Below are positions 60,752-64,000 of a DNA stretch of 64,000 nt, piece after piece (within the stretch, counting starts at the first letter, position 1; each line of letters opens with the position of its first letter). Under the pieces are notes generated by a model that was not told the DNA's origin, did no database searches, and worked only from the letters and a program-made list of their open reading frames with translations. A program made the position numbers and the translations under genes. Source of the stretch: Pseudomonas petrae (GTDB lineage Bacteria; Pseudomonadota; Gammaproteobacteria; Pseudomonadales; Pseudomonadaceae); the NCBI RefSeq assembly GCF_021728295.1, contig NZ_JAKJXE010000023.1, positions 1 to 64,000 of the forward strand. The letters run 5' to 3'.

Positions 60752-60808
60752 TTTTCATCCTGAACCTTGTAAGTGTAGAGCTTAAATACAGCGACTTGAT
60801 TAAGTCGT

Positions 60809-61450
60809 TTACAGCGACATTATGAAATCATCCAGCTCACTAGGAGGCCATACTGTCTTGGCCAGGAATATGCCGACCACTCCTGTTACGCCGGGCAAAT
60901 CTTGCAGCAAAGATTTTGCCGCGTTGAACGAAGCGCCGAGCGTGATAACGTCATCTAGAACAACAATGTCAGGCTTGAGGGGTTCTCCTAGGAGCGTTAG
61001 GTCAACGGCCATTGTTTTCTTCAGATCTGTAGGAGTGAGCCGGCCTCCCTCGTGTTGGCTAGGGCGCAAAGCTGTCTGCACAAGAATCTGCCGGACATCC
61101 AGAGTTGGACACCTTCTGCGCAGAGAGTTGAGAATTCTCAGCATCCGATCATCATATTCAGGATGCCCGTTCGGTTTGGAACAGGGCATCGGGACGAAAG
61201 TAGTGTCCTTGGCAGATGCATCAAGATCAACAGTCTCGCTGATCATTCTTGCCCAATATTCTATGGCCTTACCTTTGTAGTAGAGCTGGGCCTCACTGGA
61301 CGTAGGTTTGTTCTTCAGGTTCCAAATCTGCTGATTCGTGACGCTAACTTGGAAGCCGCCCCCCGACGTGTACTCACCATAGTGGTAGCACAGATCGTCA
61401 TCGACCAGCCATTTGTATTCGTCATTGTCCAGCTTTGTGTATCTCGTCAT
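60809..61450 (-). CDS. Phosphoribosyltransferase-like (ComF-type) protein
   Basis: A 213-aa protein. The PRPP-binding loop is DIVVLDDVITLGASFNAAKS (161-180), preceded by FVPMPCSKPNGHPEYDDRML and a flexible-loop candidate (TALRPSQHEGGRLTPTDLKK). This matches ComF/type-I phosphoribosyltransferases. The N-terminal 60 residues (YKWLVDDDLCYHYGEYTSGG) are unusual. It overlaps the DprA-like gene by 29 bp. The pair may act in DNA uptake-like or defence functions. Confidence 0.8.
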   Translation of the reverse strand: MTRYTKLDNDEYKWLVDDDLCYHYGEYTSGGGFQVSVTNQQIWNLKNKPTSSEAQLYYKGKAIEYWARMISETVDLDASAKDTTFVPMPCSKPNGHPEYDDRMLRILNSLRRRCPTLDVRQILVQTALRPSQHEGGRLTPTDLKKTMAVDLTLLGEPLKPDIVVLDDVITLGASFNAAKSLLQDLPGVTGVVGIFLAKTVWPPSELDDFIMSL

Positions 61451-62366
61451 CCGTGAGCATTCCGATGATGTCAGTTACATTCTTGACTCGCACCGCGCCC
61501 AGCTTCTCGAATCGAGCTGGCCACGTTAAGTCGTCCCGCCGAAAACAGCTATCTAGGATGAACAGCTTGCGCTTTTGCGCAAGGGCCGCTCTCGCCTGGA
61601 CAAGAGTGCCTGACGTGTTGCCTGCTTCTACGATGATCGTCGCGCTGGTTAGCGCTGACATCGTGACATTGCGGGCAGGGAAGAAAAGACGGTTAGTTTT
61701 GAAGTTTTGATCGCGATACCGAAGAAATGGCACCTGAGATATAACTAGATGATCGCGCGCGATGAGCTCCTGCAGGTCGCGATTCTCTTTAGGGTAGCAC
61801 TGGTCGAGCGGGGTACCAATTACGGCAATGGTATTACCGCCTGCGTGAAGCGCAGCATGATGGGCGGCAGAATCGATACCCTTAGCGAGTCCGGAGACGA
61901 TGGTATACCCGCTTTTAACCAGCTTGTGCGCGATCAATCCTGCATTGAATTCACCCTCCTCAGAAGGCGCGCGCGTTCCTACTATGGCCACCGATTTGGT
62001 ATCAACCAGTTCCCAATTGCCTTGGTAATAGAGAAGCTCAACAGGGTGATCTGCGTCGCGGAGCTTCTTTGGGTATTCGCCAGCCCCGTGCACTCTTACG
62101 CCAACCTTAGATAAAAACTCGACACCAACCTCGGACAGCAGTCGCTGGTGTGCGATTGCCGAGTTTCCCGTGTCGACCAGATCGCTGGGTATCGCCCCAC
62201 GATTCGAGCGAAATAGTTCTGCGAGATTCGCGAACCATGCGCCTTGGTTGAGCCATAGTGATTCGTAAGCGCAAATCTCCTCAATCGGCACAATTGGCCT
62301 GGACTTGAAGAGCTTCATGCCCGTTGTCGTGAAATTGATCATTTGAGATTCTATCGCTGTATGCAT
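61422..62366 (-). CDS. DprA/Smf-like DNA-processing protein
   Basis: A 314-aa protein. A Rossmann fold with SVAIVGTRAPSEEG, GYTIVSGLAKGIDSAAHHAA, NTIAVIGTPLDQCYPKENRD and FFPARNVTMSALTSATIIVE closely follows DprA, which loads RecA on single-stranded DNA during transformation. The usual C-terminal winged helix is missing, replaced by DIIGMLTDDE. ATG 62366 has GAGGG upstream; ATG 62402 and 62342 are possible. First gene of a leftward three-gene unit. Confidence 0.85.
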   Translation of the reverse strand: MHTAIESQMINFTTTGMKLFKSRPIVPIEEICAYESLWLNQGAWFANLAELFRSNRGAIPSDLVDTGNSAIAHQRLLSEVGVEFLSKVGVRVHGAGEYPKKLRDADHPVELLYYQGNWELVDTKSVAIVGTRAPSEEGEFNAGLIAHKLVKSGYTIVSGLAKGIDSAAHHAALHAGGNTIAVIGTPLDQCYPKENRDLQELIARDHLVISQVPFLRYRDQNFKTNRLFFPARNVTMSALTSATIIVEAGNTSGTLVQARAALAQKRKLFILDSCFRRDDLTWPARFEKLGAVRVKNVTDIIGMLTDDEIHKAGQ

Positions 62367-62664
62367 CAGTGCAATGCCCTCGCCTTGTCCATGTACGTCC
62401 AACGGCGTCGAGAAGCGCGTTGGGGCTGGCGTGTTTTCCGTTTACTGATGGTGCAATGTACGCCAAGGATTGCGTCGCGTCACCACGCCACCGGAATACG
62501 GACTCAAGGCGCTGCGGTTTATGCGCTGCCACCGTTAACCGTCCTAGAGTGGCGGTGTCAGGCTGCGCGGAACAGGGAGCTCCACGAGCATGTCCTGCAG
62601 GTGCCGGTTTTGCTAATACAGCTGCCGGTCGTTCTGGCTGACGCTGGAAATGTCGCGAATTCTC

Positions 62665-62901
62665 TCATTGAGCGGCGAGTTCGCCCACTCGCCACTCAAC
62701 GGCTTGCTCAACCACGAGGTATAGCGCCTCGATGGAAACAGGTTGCAGCGCTTTCAACCGCTCGACTCCCAAGACGAAACCTTCAGCTCGAATCCCAGCT
62801 CGCTCAGCCTCACCGCCGGTCGTGGCGCGGTTGATCGTGGCCAGCAGCAGATCGAGCTCCTGCCTGACAGTGGCGGGCATGGTGATGTTGTCAATGGTCA
62901 T
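62665..62901 (-). CDS. Phage protein near attR (78 aa)
   Basis: ATG 62901 (MTIDNITMPATVRQELDLLL) with GGAAG upstream. RAGIRAEGFVLGVERLKALQ and VSIEALYLVVEQAVEWRVGE are helical. It is the last phage gene before the right attachment site. The gap to 62403 holds only short interrupted minus frames. No family was recognised. Confidence 0.55.
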   Translation of the reverse strand: MTIDNITMPATVRQELDLLLATINRATTGGEAERAGIRAEGFVLGVERLKALQPVSIEALYLVVEQAVEWRVGELAAQ

Positions 62902-62951
62902 ATCAAGCGTACTTCCAAGGTGGTGCGCCAAAAAACGTTGATCGCGATCCC

Positions 62952-62971
62952 GTACCAATTTTTGTACCAAT
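62952..62971. repeat. Putative integrase arm-type site, right
   Basis: GTACCAATTTTTGTACCAAT is the partner of 20836-20854, about 125 bp inside the attR core. Confidence 0.4.
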
Positions 62972-63095
62972 GCATGCGTTTTGCTGGTTTTTCGTGGGTA
63001 CGCCAAAGTAAGCAAACCCCTGAATTTACTGTACGTACCTACTTCAGCTTTCCCTGAAAACCCTTCAAAGAATAGCGGTGTAGTTCTGTTCCAGA

Positions 63096-63115
63096 GTCAC
63101 AGGGGTGTGTTCCGT
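63096..63115. repeat. attR core of the prophage
   Basis: An exact copy of the 20-mer at 20786-20805. The adjacent 63075-63093 copies folE codons 1-7, but the position of the start codon reads CTG instead of ATG. To the right begins the displaced upstream DNA of folE. Confidence 0.85.
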
Positions 63116-63335
63116 GTGGGTTCAAAAAACGCAGGGTTGCGGGCCTGCAAAGGCGCACATAGTAGCGTAGCTGGACGCGCAGGGGTACGGCAGGCGGCCG
63201 AGGGGCCTGCGGCATGGCGCCGCCGTGACAGTGTCAGCTGACCTTTACCCAACCTTTACCGAGGAGATATGTCGAAATGTGTCGGCTTGATGTCTTACGT
63301 AACGGGTGACAAATGCCCGGATGAAGAGAGTGCTT

Positions 63336-63524
63336 ATGATGGTTAGCCGAATCGCGAAAATCGCACTGGTGATTGCCCTGGCATCGTCGGTTTCGGGGTG
63401 TTTTTTTGGGCCGGGTTGGGGTCGCCACGGTGGTGGCTGGCATGAACACCGTTATTACGACGGTGGCCCATACGATGGCGGGCGGGGCGGTAATGGCCCT
63501 GGACCGGGTTACTACCGCCGCTGA
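63336..63524 (+). CDS. Small glycine-rich lipoprotein 1 (62 aa)
   Basis: ATG 63336 follows GAAGAGAG. The signal peptide (MMVSRIAKIALVIALASSVS) ends in lipobox VSGC; the mature part is Gly/His/Tyr-rich (GWGRHGGGWHEHRYYDGGPY). It is paralogous to the gene at 63725. Confidence 0.7.
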   Translation: MMVSRIAKIALVIALASSVSGCFFGPGWGRHGGGWHEHRYYDGGPYDGGRGGNGPGPGYYRR

Positions 63525-63724
63525 TTCTATTGATCATTGAACGCTTGAAGCACAGGCCGCGACGGGAAGCCCCATCCTTCGCGGCCTTTTTGTGGGTGGC
63601 TGCTTCGTATCACGCTCGATACCTGGTCGGTACCAAACCACGACGCGGATTCACCGGCTCGTGCTGTCAGAAGCAGCAGGTGAGGAATACCTGTGATCAA
63701 GCACGCTTTGAGAGAGAAATCGAA

Positions 63725-63913
63725 ATGTTGAGTCGTATAGTGAAAGTCGCGATGGTCATCGCGGTGATGTCAGCCATGTCCGGATGCTGGCCATTCTGGG
63801 GCCCGGGCGGGGGAGGCCACGGTGGTGGCGGCGGTGGTGGTGGCGGCGGTCACTACGAAGGCGGCCAGGGTGGCGGCGGTGGTGGCGGTGGCGGTGGTCC
63901 AGGTCCGCGTTGA
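63725..63913 (+). CDS. Small glycine-rich lipoprotein 2 (62 aa)
   Basis: ATG 63725 (MLSRIVKVAMVIAVMSAMSG) with lipobox MSGC, then WPFWGPGGGGHGG and runs of glycine ending GPGPR. GAGAGAAAT precedes it. Same length and layout as lipoprotein 1, so a tandem duplication. Role unknown. Confidence 0.7.
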   Translation: MLSRIVKVAMVIAVMSAMSGCWPFWGPGGGGHGGGGGGGGGGHYEGGQGGGGGGGGGGPGPR

Positions 63914-63969
63914 TGTGATGGCGCTCTTCGATTGGCGGGACAGCTGATTGAACGGGCGCTGAGTAATCC

Positions 63970-64000
63970 GTAGGAGCCGGCTTGCTGGCGAATGCGTGGG
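63970..64000. repeat. REP-like element at window end
   Basis: CGTAGGAGCCGGCTTGCTGG is a variant of the REP heads at 15486 and 19701. Any partner lies beyond the window. Confidence 0.5.

Noticed and set aside
63028..63045. CTGTACGTACCTACTT as a second SOS box
   Set aside because: The right half lacks ACAG, so it does not meet the LexA consensus.
63825..63905. GGTGGCGGC-type repeats, possibly a CRISPR or tandem repeat
   Set aside because: They are codon repeats of a polyglycine lipoprotein tail, without spacers.

Overview
The window is about 60% G+C and reads as a Pseudomonas chromosome of the P. fluorescens group. The evidence is the GTP cyclohydrolase, LD-carboxypeptidase, BenE-type transporter and chemoreceptor content, and the REP/REPIN-type GGAGCGCGCTTGCCCGCGA repeats between genes. 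A second recurring intergenic text, GTCCGCTTTTGGCCGA, fits the same group. No rRNA, tRNA or CRISPR array was recognised.

Left chromosomal flank (1-20,784). The first 13 kb are loosely packed and partly decayed. They hold the end of an ABC transporter, small membrane or secreted proteins, a GNAT acetyltransferase, an AraC/GyrI-type regulator, a MASE2-GGDEF diguanylate cyclase and a lone response-regulator receiver. Among them lie gene remnants: a pectate-lyase-like N-terminus, a haloacetate-dehalogenase-like fragment and a secreted-protein gene split by one amber codon. From 12.4 kb the order is denser: LD-carboxypeptidase, a chemoreceptor, a BenE-like transporter, a MarR regulator divergent from a PLP aminotransferase (with two GTCAA-N5-TTGAC sites between them), a glutathione S-transferase, an LprI-like protein, a glutaredoxin-like protein and folE.

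Prophage (about 20,786-63,115, roughly 42 kb). A temperate phage is integrated across the extreme 5' end of folE. A 20-bp core (GTCACAGGGGTGTGTTCCGT) is present at both ends, and folE now lies 28 bp downstream of the phage integrase. The phage is a mosaic. It has a lambda-like immunity and replication region: an S24 repressor with palindromic operators on both sides, a Cro-like protein, an antirepressor-like protein, replication initiator, DnaC-type loader, DnaB-type helicase and a Q-like antiterminator. A holin/Rz/Rz1 lysis cassette and HNH endonuclease follow. The head module is HK97-like (terminase, portal, protease, capsid, connectors). The tail is a complete Mu-like contractile tail from sheath to fibre chaperone, with a -1 frameshift site in the tail assembly chaperone gene. 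Endolysin and an SGNH esterase close the late region. The integrase gene carries a single-base frameshift in a G run.

Accessory right arm (56.4-62.9 kb). This carries a gene behind a LexA-type SOS box, an operon with PrtN-like and AlpA-like regulators, a large protein of unknown function, a broken copy of the esterase 3' end, and a leftward three-gene cassette. The cassette encodes a DprA-like protein, a ComF/PRTase-like protein and an unknown 181-aa protein. It is the best candidate here for an under-described system, possibly anti-phage.

Right chromosomal flank (63,116-64,000). This should be the displaced folE upstream region, followed by two tandem glycine-rich lipoproteins and a REP element.
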